The position numbers and the translations under genes are program-made. Of a stretch of 64,000 nucleotides of DNA, positions 32,775 through 41,394 are shown piece after piece. The DNA is from Niveispirillum lacus (GTDB lineage: Bacteria > Pseudomonadota > Alphaproteobacteria > Azospirillales > Azospirillaceae). Location of the stretch: positions 33,693 through 97,692 of the forward strand of contig NZ_NOXU01000020.1 in the NCBI RefSeq assembly GCF_002251795.1, read 5' to 3'. Numbering within the stretch: the first letter of the stretch is position 1; the number at the start of each line of letters is the position of its first letter. The notes under the pieces were generated by a model. That model made no database searches, had not been told where the DNA came from, and saw nothing but the letters and a program-made list of their open reading frames with translations.

Positions 32775-33206
32775 TCATCGGCCCAGGATTCTGCGGAGCA
32801 CGGATCCGATCCAGCTGAAAATGCCTCGACTGAACTGCTTGGGACGCTGCTCCAGTGTCGGAATGGACAGCGGTGGTCGCTTGAGCAAACGATCCTGCTG
32901 ACGTCCCGCCTCGATGGCGGTGCGTGTCATCTTACCCGCCCAGACAATGGCTCCACGGTCGATGATATAGTGAGAAGCGCAGGCGAAGTCGTGATTGCCA
33001 ATCGAAGGCCAGATAGACGCCCCTTCATCATGCATCGTAAGCCTGTATTCGGTGGAAACTAGTGGCGTTGACACCTCTTCGCCACATCCGCACGCACAGT
33101 TGTGCAGGGCTACGCAGCATTCTCGCGAAACATACAGGACCCCGTCTTCAAGAATCTCAGGTATCTCGGTCGTGAAGACGGTTCTGAGCTTATTGACCTG
33201 CATCAT
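32775..33206 (-). CDS. DUF6527 family protein of the multi-ubiquitin operon
   Basis: A 143-residue protein. The core holds clustered metal ligands: CACGCGEE (Cys37/39/41 region), then SIGNHDFACASHYIIDRGAI with Cys76 and His79. This is the DUF6527 pattern, a probable zinc-binding fold that is found again and again beside multi-ubiquitin and ThiF-like E1 genes. The C-terminal part is basic and ends in a hydrophobic helix (GIFSWIGSVLRRIL). The ATG overlaps the E1 stop. Its role in the modification pathway is unknown; deconjugating enzyme or transfer factor are both open. Confidence 0.75.
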   Translation of the reverse strand: MMQVNKLRTVFTTEIPEILEDGVLYVSRECCVALHNCACGCGEEVSTPLVSTEYRLTMHDEGASIWPSIGNHDFACASHYIIDRGAIVWAGKMTRTAIEAGRQQDRLLKRPPLSIPTLEQRPKQFSRGIFSWIGSVLRRILGR

Positions 33207-34393
33207 TTCGCGACTCTGTTAGAGATATTATTGCCCTCGATCATGTAAACCGAATTTATCTCGTTTCGTTCGTCACGGAAATATTTGGCCCATCGCTTCC
33301 ATCGCATCACTGCCATAATCGCACTCAACGAGTTGACAGCGGCGATCTGGATATCCGTGCGATATAGCTCGTCCTCCTCGTTGTCGTCGCCAAATGGAAG
33401 CAGCTTTTTGACATCACCCCAGTTCGTACCAGGGCAGATGAACGTCGCGCGGGCACAGCCATCCAGACAGTTATCCTCCAAGCCAACGCCAATGCCAGTG
33501 TCGACGAAAGGAATGCTCAACCGTAGCAGCCCCTCGGCTATCGCGAGCCGCGAGGAACCTTTGTCAACACACACAAAAACGAAGTCGAAGCCGTTGAGTT
33601 CGCCCACGTTGTCGCGTGTTACCCGAACCGGGTGAGGCGTGATTCCGCCGTGAATCCGAGCATAGACCTGAGCGTAGTAGTTTACCTTATAAGGAAATTC
33701 CTTGAGCAATGCCTCCTCAGGTGCGCCGGGTGAACGAAACAGGTTGTGGTTCAGCAGTTGGTCCCCATCATAAAGATGGATTTCCGTGACCCATGTTTTT
33801 GCGAGTAGGTCGAGCAGATAAGACCCAGTACCCCCAAGCCCAATGATCGCGACCCGACCCTTCAGCTTTCGATTCACCGTGCCGATCTGATACCGGGCGG
33901 ATGCTGAATCGGGGATTGCGAAGGGACTGTCATCGTTCGCAAGCATGCCCCGTTTGTGGGTTCTGGCGTTTGCTGTTTTGTCGAGTGACCTCGCGGCGGC
34001 GCTGATCAACTGCTCGTATGCAACCACCTTATCATAAATGTTCTCGTAGCGGTGGGTAATCTCTGGCTTCGACGACAGGTAATGATCCACCTCGATTTTG
34101 CCAATACGCTGCCTTTGGGAGCTATTGATGATATTTTCCATGCGAGCGCCGTTTCGATGGCACGGCGTTTCCCCTGCGAAATACATCGTATGGTCGGCCT
34201 GCGGCGTCGATGTCAGTCCGGAGGAGGCATCAAGCGACAGCGCGCAAGTAAGGATGCCCCTGGCCAAAGTGCCGCTGGTCGTAACATGCGGAACGCCATG
34301 GACGACCAGATGAGAATTATCCACCTCTATTTCGAAGCCCTCATCAGCGAGACGCTTCAGAAAGGGGTCACGACTTATCAGAGCGACGGACAT
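33203..34393 (-). CDS. E1-like ThiF-family adenylyltransferase with DUF6791-like N-terminus
   Basis: A 396-residue protein. The N-terminal about 150 residues (LADEGFEIEVDNSHLVVHGV then PHVTT) match the DUF6791-type domain that precedes ThiF domains. The E1 part has the nucleotide loop GRVAIIGLGGTGSYLLDLLA (about residue 180), LYDGDQLLNHNLFRSPG with the Asp and Arg that hold ATP-Mg, and FVCVDKGSSR. Cysteines in DNCLDGCARATFICPG are candidate thioester sites. E1 enzymes adenylate the C-terminus of a ubiquitin-like protein. The gene overlaps the multi-ubiquitin gene by 26 bp and the DUF6527 gene by 4 bp, so the three form one unit. Confidence 0.85.
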   Translation of the reverse strand: MSVALISRDPFLKRLADEGFEIEVDNSHLVVHGVPHVTTSGTLARGILTCALSLDASSGLTSTPQADHTMYFAGETPCHRNGARMENIINSSQRQRIGKIEVDHYLSSKPEITHRYENIYDKVVAYEQLISAAARSLDKTANARTHKRGMLANDDSPFAIPDSASARYQIGTVNRKLKGRVAIIGLGGTGSYLLDLLAKTWVTEIHLYDGDQLLNHNLFRSPGAPEEALLKEFPYKVNYYAQVYARIHGGITPHPVRVTRDNVGELNGFDFVFVCVDKGSSRLAIAEGLLRLSIPFVDTGIGVGLEDNCLDGCARATFICPGTNWGDVKKLLPFGDDNEEDELYRTDIQIAAVNSLSAIMAVMRWKRWAKYFRDERNEINSVYMIEGNNISNRVAK

Positions 34394-35027
34394 TGAACAC
34401 CATCCCGTTCTTCACCTTGATGGACTCACCTTCAACGAGATCACCTTCAGCGCCATCGACGCCATGCAGGTAGGTCGTCGTGTAGTTGAAGTTCTCAAAG
34501 TTGGGATTGGGATAGGCGATTTCCGCGATTTCCCGGTAACTGTATCGACGCTTCTCAACGGTACGCGATCGCCCATTAACCTTGATAATCACAGTCTTGG
34601 TTTCACGACTACGGACGCGCTCGACACCCTTGCCCGCCAAGTCGAGCTCACCTTCAGGCGGAATAACTGCGTCGCCATCGCTGTCGAGCACCAACTCGTG
34701 CTCCTCACCAATACCGGCGTAACGGTAGATGTCGGCCACCGCGATTGTCGCAACCCCCCACTCCCAGCCGCGCTCATCGACCGTGAAGGTAAAAACGCGA
34801 TCGCTGCGGAAGGAGAGGAATACCGCTGCCTCGCCCTCAACAAACTTCACCTGATCCTCCAGGCCGATCGAACGGCCGGAACGCTCGATGATCTGGATCA
34901 GTACAAAGTCGCTCGCGGGCACTTTGTTGGCAGCTTCGCGGATTTGGTCCCCATCCATGATTTTGTCCCCCGTGCCATAGGGGACACCGTCGACGGTGAA
35001 CTGATACTTCTCGTGTTCCTTGGCCAT
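34368..35027 (-). CDS. Multi-ubiquitin domain protein
   Basis: A 219-residue protein from the ATG at 35027 with GGAG before it. Three ubiquitin-like units can be outlined: YQFTVDGVPYGTGDKIMDGD to about residue 80, FTFTVDERGWEWGVATIAVA to about 145, and VIIKVNGRSRTVEKRRYSYR to the end. The C-terminus, VKNGMVFNVRRSDKS, lacks the di-Gly of ubiquitin but is typical of the bacterial multi-ubiquitin family. It is the likely substrate of the E1 encoded next. Divergent from it, across palindromic operators, lies a toxin-antitoxin pair. A longer frame to 35228 crosses those operators and is rejected. Confidence 0.85.
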   Translation of the reverse strand: MAKEHEKYQFTVDGVPYGTGDKIMDGDQIREAANKVPASDFVLIQIIERSGRSIGLEDQVKFVEGEAAVFLSFRSDRVFTFTVDERGWEWGVATIAVADIYRYAGIGEEHELVLDSDGDAVIPPEGELDLAGKGVERVRSRETKTVIIKVNGRSRTVEKRRYSYREIAEIAYPNPNFENFNYTTTYLHGVDGAEGDLVEGESIKVKNGMVFNVRRSDKS

Positions 35028-35087
35028 TGTGTTGCTCCATTCACGACGACTCTTGATCCGAAGCCCGCAGCGGACTAAAGTGACCAT

Positions 35088-35148
35088 ATAGTCCCGATAT
35101 GGATTATCTATATCAGGACTATTTTGCCACACAAGTCCAAATTTGGAC
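35088..35148. promoter_or_regulatory. Two palindromic operators between divergent operons
   Basis: ATAGTCCCGATAT (35088-35100) and ATATCAGGACTAT (35110-35122) are inverted with one mismatch. GTCCAAATTTGGAC (35135-35148) is a perfect palindrome with the same GTCC half-site. They lie between the multi-ubiquitin gene and the antitoxin gene, a place from which one repressor could control both. Confidence 0.65.
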
Positions 35149-35160
35149 ATTTGGGGAGAA

Positions 35161-35556
35161 ATGTACGTGGCCAACATCGAACCCGTCGCTCGGACAGGCG
35201 AAGGGCGGTTCGCAATTCCGGCAGTCATGGAGGCTTTTCAGGGTCTCGCGGAATTGTGGCAGCTGTCCACCGAGGACCAGCTATTGCTGCTCGGGTCCCC
35301 TGGAAGGTCGACATTTTTCAAATGGAAGAAGGAAGGCGGCACTATTCCGCGAGACACAGTCGAGCGCGTCTCGCACCTCCTGGCGATTCACAAGGCGCTT
35401 GAGATCCTGCTTCCAGACACCCGTGCAGCCGACGGTTGGGTCCGTAAACCTAACCAGTTCTTCAACGGCCAAAGTGCACTTGATGTGATGCGCGGCGGCC
35501 ATGTGATGGATATCTACCGTGTCCGACAGTATGTGGACGCCCAGCGTGGCGGTTGA
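35161..35556 (+). CDS. Xre/MbcA/ParS-type antitoxin
   Basis: A 131-residue protein from the ATG at 35161 after TTGGGGAGAA; the TTG at 35143 lies inside an operator. The helical N-terminal part (AFQGLAELWQLSTEDQLLLL then GSPGRSTFFKWKKEGG) and C-terminal segment (GWVRKPNQFFNGQSALDVMR) match antitoxins of the MbcA/ParS/Xre family, which neutralise RES-type NAD-degrading toxins. The stop lies 38 bp inside the RES gene. The GTCC palindromes just upstream suggest autoregulation. Confidence 0.85.
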   Translation: MYVANIEPVARTGEGRFAIPAVMEAFQGLAELWQLSTEDQLLLLGSPGRSTFFKWKKEGGTIPRDTVERVSHLLAIHKALEILLPDTRAADGWVRKPNQFFNGQSALDVMRGGHVMDIYRVRQYVDAQRGG

Positions 35557-36256
35557 TGAATTTGCTGCCATCGACGTCAATCGGGCATTCTTCACCCTCA
35601 TTCCATCCCGGTTTCCCACGGTCGATGTCTTCGCACGCGTTGCCAACGATCGAAGTAAGGAATTGGCTGAGATTGAATCCTTGACGAACCCGCGTTTGCG
35701 GGAGCGGGATCGGCTTCTCAATGGCGTCCAGGTAGTTGATGGCAACGGTCCGCTATTGCAGAATTGGAATCATGCGCCCTTCACCTACCAGAACCCGGAG
35801 GGATCGAAGTTCTTCGACTCGAGGTACCCGGTATTAGAGCTGGCTGGCGACGTACAGACGGCGCTAGCCATCTCGATCCGCAAACGCGAGTCTTTCCTGT
35901 CCCGTACTGGCGAAGCTGCGATTGGCCTCGAGATGCGCGAGCTTTCACGTGTCGTGAAGGGTCGCTTTGTCGATGGTCGTGATTGGAATCCCGATCTTGA
36001 TGTTGACGAGAGGATTCGTCGCGGCCAGGCAATCATGAAAGCGGGTTTCGATGGATTGCTCTACCGCCCGGTCGAACGGCCAGCTGGCTACTGCATCTGT
36101 GTACTTAGGGGCGAGGCCTTGGAACGGGCAGTGCAGCGTGACCATTTTAAGTTCGTCTGGGATGGTAGCCGCGTCAGCACGATTTACTCCTTCAGCTCTG
36201 GCAAAGAATACAGCCCGGATGACCTGCGCGGCGTTGTCCCAATTCTGGCGGCTTAA
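35519..36256 (+). CDS. RES-domain toxin (NAD phosphorylase-like), divergent
   Basis: A 245-residue protein from a GTG inside the antitoxin gene. The RES pattern is visible as NRAFFTLIPSRFPTVDVFAR, NPEGSKFFDSRYPVLELAGD and a C-terminal FDGLLYRPVERPAGYCICVL. RES toxins degrade NAD+ and stop growth until the antitoxin rebinds. The usual GGRWN-type motif is replaced by a degenerate SKFFDSRYP, and the Glu expected after the AL of the following helix is not obvious (TALAISIRKRESF). The family assignment is supported mainly by the partner gene and overall layout. Confidence 0.75.
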   Translation: MSDSMWTPSVAVDEFAAIDVNRAFFTLIPSRFPTVDVFARVANDRSKELAEIESLTNPRLRERDRLLNGVQVVDGNGPLLQNWNHAPFTYQNPEGSKFFDSRYPVLELAGDVQTALAISIRKRESFLSRTGEAAIGLEMRELSRVVKGRFVDGRDWNPDLDVDERIRRGQAIMKAGFDGLLYRPVERPAGYCICVLRGEALERAVQRDHFKFVWDGSRVSTIYSFSSGKEYSPDDLRGVVPILAA

Positions 36257-36395
36257 GTACCCACCTTTCCAAGACACTGCACTCACGTTAGGCTTCGGCC
36301 TCACTGTAGGCAAAAGCACTGCGGCCTCAGCTGCCGACGTCGCGCTTGGGGGCATAACGGCATTGCCTCTCCCATCGGACGTTGTAGTGCGGAAA

Positions 36396-39300
36396 TCACC
36401 GACCTGAATGGCCGGGAACTTCAGGCTCAAGCCGAATTTGCAGATCGGCAAGCAGATTAAAGTTCATGACATCGCCGGTCAGCGTTTCCAGGTAGTTGAG
36501 TAAATCATCTTGTCGCGGTTGACCAAAGGCCAGACGATAGATCGTGAGACTGCGCTTGAGCCAAGCGAGTCGTGTGACTTCCCGACTGAACGGCAGCATT
36601 GGTACACGCCGCTCGACGCGCACCGAACCTTCGTAGATCCAATAGGGGATGAGGTCTGTATCGACCGCCGCCTCCGAGCGCGCTCGCTCGAACATCAGCT
36701 TCCATGGATCGTTAGGAGCCTGTCCACGGCCCCTGACAACAGCGGCTTGACGCTCGGCCAGGTTGAGACGCACGGCATGGCCCTTGAAACGGTGGACGCG
36801 GCCTTCGCGCTGCTCGAGGTCTACCGGGTTGCCTGGCAGGTTCCAGTGATAAACGCGATAGCAATAGGGATGAAAGTCCAGCCCTTCCTGGCCGACCGAC
36901 GTGGTGGCGAGAATGAACGGCCGGAACGGTGAGTTGAAGGCGTCACGCACGCCTCCGAGCCGCGCGACGGCGCCGTCCTCGTCCTTGTAGTCGGCAAGCC
37001 GCATCGCAAAGCGTCCGCGCATCTGGAACTTGCTGATGGCGAGGGACTCTCCATCGACCTGCACGTCATCGACTTCGATCTGCGACGGGCGGATAGCGAG
37101 GGCCTGGGCCATGGCGCGAGCAACACCCATTGCACGGTCCTCGGCTGGGCGGGCGCCGAGACCTTCGGCGTCGACAAGGTAGTGGGCGTATTCGTCCAGG
37201 ACGGCCTGTAGGTTGTGCTCGGCGCAATAGACCAGCACGCGGCGCCAATAGTGATCGTCGGTATCCCGCCTCAGCAGGGCGACCGCGTCATGCTGGTTGA
37301 ACAGCGCCCGGAACGACCAGGCGACTTCAGCGGCGGCGCTGAGCAGGCGCGGGTCGTCCCACGCCAGCTCTGGCGCGATCCGCTTGAGGGCGCGAAGTGC
37401 GCAGACGGCCGGACTGCCCAGCGCCACGTCGACCAGCAGGTCTGGAAGATCGGCGAACGAAGTGCCGATGTCGTGCGTCTTCACCGCCGCCGCCAGCTCG
37501 GCGACATGATCCTGAAAGGCGTCTTCGCTCGCCAGAGCGCGCATGCCTTGGGGCGTCTCCAGCCAGGTGCGGGACCGCGCGCCCAGCAGGTCATCGATCA
37601 CGGCGGGGGCGGCCCACTCGGCGCTGTTGGCGTCCTGCCGCGACACCGCCCCTTTTCGCAGGGCCTCGAGGGCGGGCTTGAGACGGTCGCCTATGGCGGC
37701 GCGCATGCCATCCTGCGACAGGGCGGTCTCGGTTTCACTGAAAACCGCGAGCGGATCAGCCAGCTCGGCCAGTGCCGGCGATGGATAGATCAGCAGCAGC
37801 GCGCGCAGACCCACGTGCCGCCCCTGATCCTGTCGGAACTGCAAGGGGCGCAGGCGATGCGGCTCGAAATAGCGTCGGCCGGATTCCCCGACGCCCATGC
37901 GCCGTTCGGCTTCATAGGACAGCAGGGCCGCGATCGCGTCGGGCACCATGGACCAGGCTGAAAATATCAGCGCCTTGGTCAGCGGCGCGCCGGATCGCGC
38001 GTCGCCGTAATAGGGCATGGCGGCGGGTATCCAGAGATTCTGTTCGAGACGATGGTCGAAGATGTCGTCCATGATCGCGCGCATGCGGCCATTGGCCGGC
38101 TCAAGCAGCGCATAAGCGTCGATGGCTTCGTGATCGAGCATGGTCGGCCGAGCGGCCTGGATGGCGTTGCGGAGGGTCGCCGAGGGCGCCTCCGCCTCGT
38201 CCCTCAGAAGCTGCTTCAGACTGTAGTGGCGCATGAAGTTGAGTAGGTAAGGCGCCGATTTCCAGTATTCGATGATCTCCGGCGCATTCAGCGTGCGCGC
38301 CACTTGCGACAAGGCCGACGCCTGCGCGAGATCGGCGGGCGCGACCGAGACCGTGATGGTGGGCTCGCTCATCATGGAGTCGCGTTCGATCGTGGACGCG
38401 ACCCGCTCGGTTCGGGCGATCACTTTGCGCAGGCGCTGTTCGATGGCCTGGCGCGCCTCGACCGCTGAAGCGTGCGATTGCGGCAGGGTATGCAGGAGGC
38501 CGCGGAAGGCGCGCATCTCGCGCGAGAGCGTGGCCGCCAGCTCCGGCCCTTGTTCGCGGCCATAGAGGAAGCTCAGGGTTTCGAGGAAGTCCTGATAGTG
38601 ATCGCCTTCGTCGGGCTCGTCACCGGCGAGCGTGAGCATCCGATAGGGCGTGGCGGAGAGCAGCAGGGTGCGGGCGGCGTGCCCGTCGCCGCCCGAGTAG
38701 TCGAACAGTTCGCGCGCGAGGATCGCCGCGTCGCTGTCGCCGTGCAGCAGATCCCGAAACCGCTGGAACTCGTCCATGATGATCAGGTCGGGTTGCAGCG
38801 CGTCGACGCAGGCATGGGAGAGCTTGGCGCGTAGCCGGGCGACCAGGCTGTTGCGCGGCTGCGTCATCTCCGGGGGATAGCTGTCCCGGCGGCGCGGAAA
38901 GAGTTCGCAGACACGTTCGAGTTCCTCGAAGAGGTCGCGATCAGCCTGCACGTCGCGGCGGAAGCGCTCGATGATGCGCTTGTCGACGCCTTGGAGGGTG
39001 AGCGTGTCCACCGCGCGGTTCCAGCCGTCGATGCCGGCCGTGACCTGCAACAGATTGTGCAGGCCCCGCGGGCGCGAAACGAGGTCGTGCAGGAGATGGT
39101 GCAACAGGGCGCGTTCCTGCGTCACGCCCGTCGCGGAGCGCAGATCGAAGGTCGTGCCCGGCGTCAGGCTGATGAAGTTCACCTTGTTGGCGTCGAGACC
39201 GACCTGATCGCGCAATTGCAGGGGAACCAGGGTCATGCGGGTCGGCAGGGCCAGCTCGCGCCGCCCAAGGACGTTCAGCCGGTTGAGGTTCTGGGCGGCG

Positions 39301-39548
39301 ATCGCCTGATTCGAGCAAATGTAGAGGATGTCGATCCGCTTGGTGCTGTCCCACAGGTGCTCGATCATGCGGGCGATGACGCCGCGCGCCACCATCGTCT
39401 TGCCGAGGCCGACTTCGTCCGCGACCAGGAACTGGCGGACAGGATCGTCCTCGCCGTAGAGCCGGTCGAAGACATAATCGACGGTGCGCCGCTGAAAGAC
39501 CTTGAGGGGCGCAAGCGCCGCGTCGGCGCGGAACCGTTCATTCGGCAT
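36396..39548 (-). CDS. SNF2/DEAD-type helicase of the five-gene operon
   Basis: A 1050-residue protein from the ATG at 39548 (MPNERFRADAALAPLKVFQR), which overlaps the preceding stop. It has superfamily 2 motifs: DEVGLGKTMVARGVIARM (about residue 46), IIMDEFQRFRDLL (about 259), TLLLSATPYRM, and a C-terminal motif VI, QREGRVHRFKGHA (about 914), after ATTSVGQEGLDF. DEVGLGKT and the large insertions are those of SNF2-like translocases in phage-defence clusters. It is the last gene in an operon with PLD, DUF6361 and AddAB-like genes. It should move on DNA and position or activate the nucleases; this is inference. Confidence 0.85.
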   Translation of the reverse strand: MPNERFRADAALAPLKVFQRRTVDYVFDRLYGEDDPVRQFLVADEVGLGKTMVARGVIARMIEHLWDSTKRIDILYICSNQAIAAQNLNRLNVLGRRELALPTRMTLVPLQLRDQVGLDANKVNFISLTPGTTFDLRSATGVTQERALLHHLLHDLVSRPRGLHNLLQVTAGIDGWNRAVDTLTLQGVDKRIIERFRRDVQADRDLFEELERVCELFPRRRDSYPPEMTQPRNSLVARLRAKLSHACVDALQPDLIIMDEFQRFRDLLHGDSDAAILARELFDYSGGDGHAARTLLLSATPYRMLTLAGDEPDEGDHYQDFLETLSFLYGREQGPELAATLSREMRAFRGLLHTLPQSHASAVEARQAIEQRLRKVIARTERVASTIERDSMMSEPTITVSVAPADLAQASALSQVARTLNAPEIIEYWKSAPYLLNFMRHYSLKQLLRDEAEAPSATLRNAIQAARPTMLDHEAIDAYALLEPANGRMRAIMDDIFDHRLEQNLWIPAAMPYYGDARSGAPLTKALIFSAWSMVPDAIAALLSYEAERRMGVGESGRRYFEPHRLRPLQFRQDQGRHVGLRALLLIYPSPALAELADPLAVFSETETALSQDGMRAAIGDRLKPALEALRKGAVSRQDANSAEWAAPAVIDDLLGARSRTWLETPQGMRALASEDAFQDHVAELAAAVKTHDIGTSFADLPDLLVDVALGSPAVCALRALKRIAPELAWDDPRLLSAAAEVAWSFRALFNQHDAVALLRRDTDDHYWRRVLVYCAEHNLQAVLDEYAHYLVDAEGLGARPAEDRAMGVARAMAQALAIRPSQIEVDDVQVDGESLAISKFQMRGRFAMRLADYKDEDGAVARLGGVRDAFNSPFRPFILATTSVGQEGLDFHPYCYRVYHWNLPGNPVDLEQREGRVHRFKGHAVRLNLAERQAAVVRGRGQAPNDPWKLMFERARSEAAVDTDLIPYWIYEGSVRVERRVPMLPFSREVTRLAWLKRSLTIYRLAFGQPRQDDLLNYLETLTGDVMNFNLLADLQIRLEPEVPGHSGR

Positions 39549-41394
39549 GAGCAGCGTCCTGCGTGGCGAGCGCAATCCGGAAGGTGTTCCAGAGCGCGCG
39601 GAACTCGGTCGGAATCGGATCGGTACCTGCGCCGTCGTCGGTTTCCAGACGGGCGATCAGCCGTTCGATGGCGCGGAGCTGGTCGCCGCCACGGCAGAAG
39701 GCGCGAACCAACTCTTCAAGGATCGGCGCGTCGTCGTTAGCCGCGCGCCACGCGCCCTGACCGGACCCATCCTGCGCCGCCAGCGCGGCGGCGAAGGGAT
39801 CGCCCAATTCGGAGAGCAGCAACCGGAGATAGCGGAAGAAGGCATCCTTGCTGTCGATCACCCAGCGCAGGATGGCGGCGTGGCGCTCGGCGGGCAGCCC
39901 CTCGATCATGAGCCCGGTGCTGAACAGGATGGAGACATTCTCCGTCTCGTCCGTCAGATGGCAGGCGAGAAACCGGGTTAGATCGACCAGCGGCATTGCG
40001 CCAAGGTCGACGGGCTGCCCCCGCCGAACAGGCTCCAACACATCGCGCGCATGACTTTCGCCCCGCGTGATCGGCCAAACCCGCAGGACACCGAGCCCGA
40101 GAAGGGACAACGGCTTGGACGGCGCCAGCCAGACCCGCCAGGCGGGCGCGCCATCGGCGTTGGGCTCGGCGCGCTCGCAGCGGAGCGTGAGGCCGCTTTG
40201 GCAAATCTCTCGCCGGGCCAAGTCCAATCGCGCCTCGGCCGCGCATTGCGCGGCGTCGGCGGAGTTCATCTCGTCGCGAACGAAAGGCCGCGTCAGCCGG
40301 CCGAACCCCTTCTCGCCGAGGATTTCCTCGACGCTGCCGACCCGCGACCGCTTGCCGGTCAGGGTCGCGAAAATCTCGACATTGCCGCCGGTCAGCAGCG
40401 CCGGGCGCGTGGCGTTTCCTGAGCCGACCGTGATCGCGGTGTCCCAGCCGCGCTCGGTGACGAACGCCTTGGCGTGGAGCCCTTGCAAGGCCGTTGCGTC
40501 GGCTTCCTCGCCATCTTCCGTGGCCGCCATCTCGTCGAGCACGGCCACGCGCGCGAAGCGGTCCAGCGTGGCGACGGACACCCGCGCGAGTTCGTCGGAG
40601 CGTCCGATGAAGATCGGCTTTTCGGCGCTGGGCAGGACGGCGAGCAGCGACAAGGTCTGGTCGTCGCAAAAGGGCGAGACCACGCCCAGCCGCACGCAAG
40701 GTTCCGGGCGCCACGGCTTGCCGCCGAGGCCGTTGACCGCGAAGGAGACGCCCTCGAATGGTTCGGGCAGACTCCATTCGGCGCGTCGTATGTCTTCGGC
40801 CAGCTCATCGATGAGGGCCTTCGTTCCGTCGGGAGCGCCGACGGTCGCCAGGTCGGGGAGCTGGCGAAGGAAGTCGGCTACCGGGCGGTTGATGGCTTTG
40901 GGCTGCTTGGAGATCACCCCGTCGAGGGTGGCGGCAATATCCCAGGAGCGGTCGCGCGTCAGGTTTCGGGAGAGGATGAGCAGGCGCAGGCGCGCTGGAT
41001 CTTCGGGCCGCAACGGCGTGAAGCGCAGCGCCCACATCTTGGGGTGGAAGGCGCCGCCCTGAGGGGCGGCGACCTCGACCACGATGCGTTCGAGCAGCGA
41101 GCAAAGGCGGGAATGGGGACGGACGCTCGCCTGGATGTGGCCGGCGTCGGTGAAGACGACGAGGCGGCCGGCGATGCGCTCGGCGCCTTCCAAGAGCGCC
41201 AAGGGGTGAGAAAGGATGTCGTCGCGATTCTCGGCAGCGAACAGCGCCAGACTGACCGGCACGGCGAGCGCGGTCTCGAAGTCGAGCGAGAAGGTCGTGG
41301 CGACCGCCGCGTCGAAGACGTAGCCCGCCGGCGGCTGGAGATTGGCGCCGTAGAGCGTTCGCTGTTCGGGATCGAGGCTGCGCCTATTCAGCAT
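39538..41394 (-). CDS. Phospholipase D-like nuclease family protein
   Basis: A 618-residue protein with two HKD-type motifs: HPKMWALRF (about residue 117) with LLILSRNLTRDRSWD behind it, and HAKAFV (about residue 306) followed by AITVGSGNATRPALL. Two such motifs form one catalytic site in the PLD superfamily, which includes nucleases that act beside helicases in defence systems. The first motif has HPK and the second HAK, so the catalytic His and Lys are kept. The gene overlaps both neighbours by about 10 bp. The C-terminal 200 residues are helical and may contact the helicase. Confidence 0.8.
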   Translation of the reverse strand: MLNRRSLDPEQRTLYGANLQPPAGYVFDAAVATTFSLDFETALAVPVSLALFAAENRDDILSHPLALLEGAERIAGRLVVFTDAGHIQASVRPHSRLCSLLERIVVEVAAPQGGAFHPKMWALRFTPLRPEDPARLRLLILSRNLTRDRSWDIAATLDGVISKQPKAINRPVADFLRQLPDLATVGAPDGTKALIDELAEDIRRAEWSLPEPFEGVSFAVNGLGGKPWRPEPCVRLGVVSPFCDDQTLSLLAVLPSAEKPIFIGRSDELARVSVATLDRFARVAVLDEMAATEDGEEADATALQGLHAKAFVTERGWDTAITVGSGNATRPALLTGGNVEIFATLTGKRSRVGSVEEILGEKGFGRLTRPFVRDEMNSADAAQCAAEARLDLARREICQSGLTLRCERAEPNADGAPAWRVWLAPSKPLSLLGLGVLRVWPITRGESHARDVLEPVRRGQPVDLGAMPLVDLTRFLACHLTDETENVSILFSTGLMIEGLPAERHAAILRWVIDSKDAFFRYLRLLLSELGDPFAAALAAQDGSGQGAWRAANDDAPILEELVRAFCRGGDQLRAIERLIARLETDDGAGTDPIPTEFRALWNTFRIALATQDAAHAE

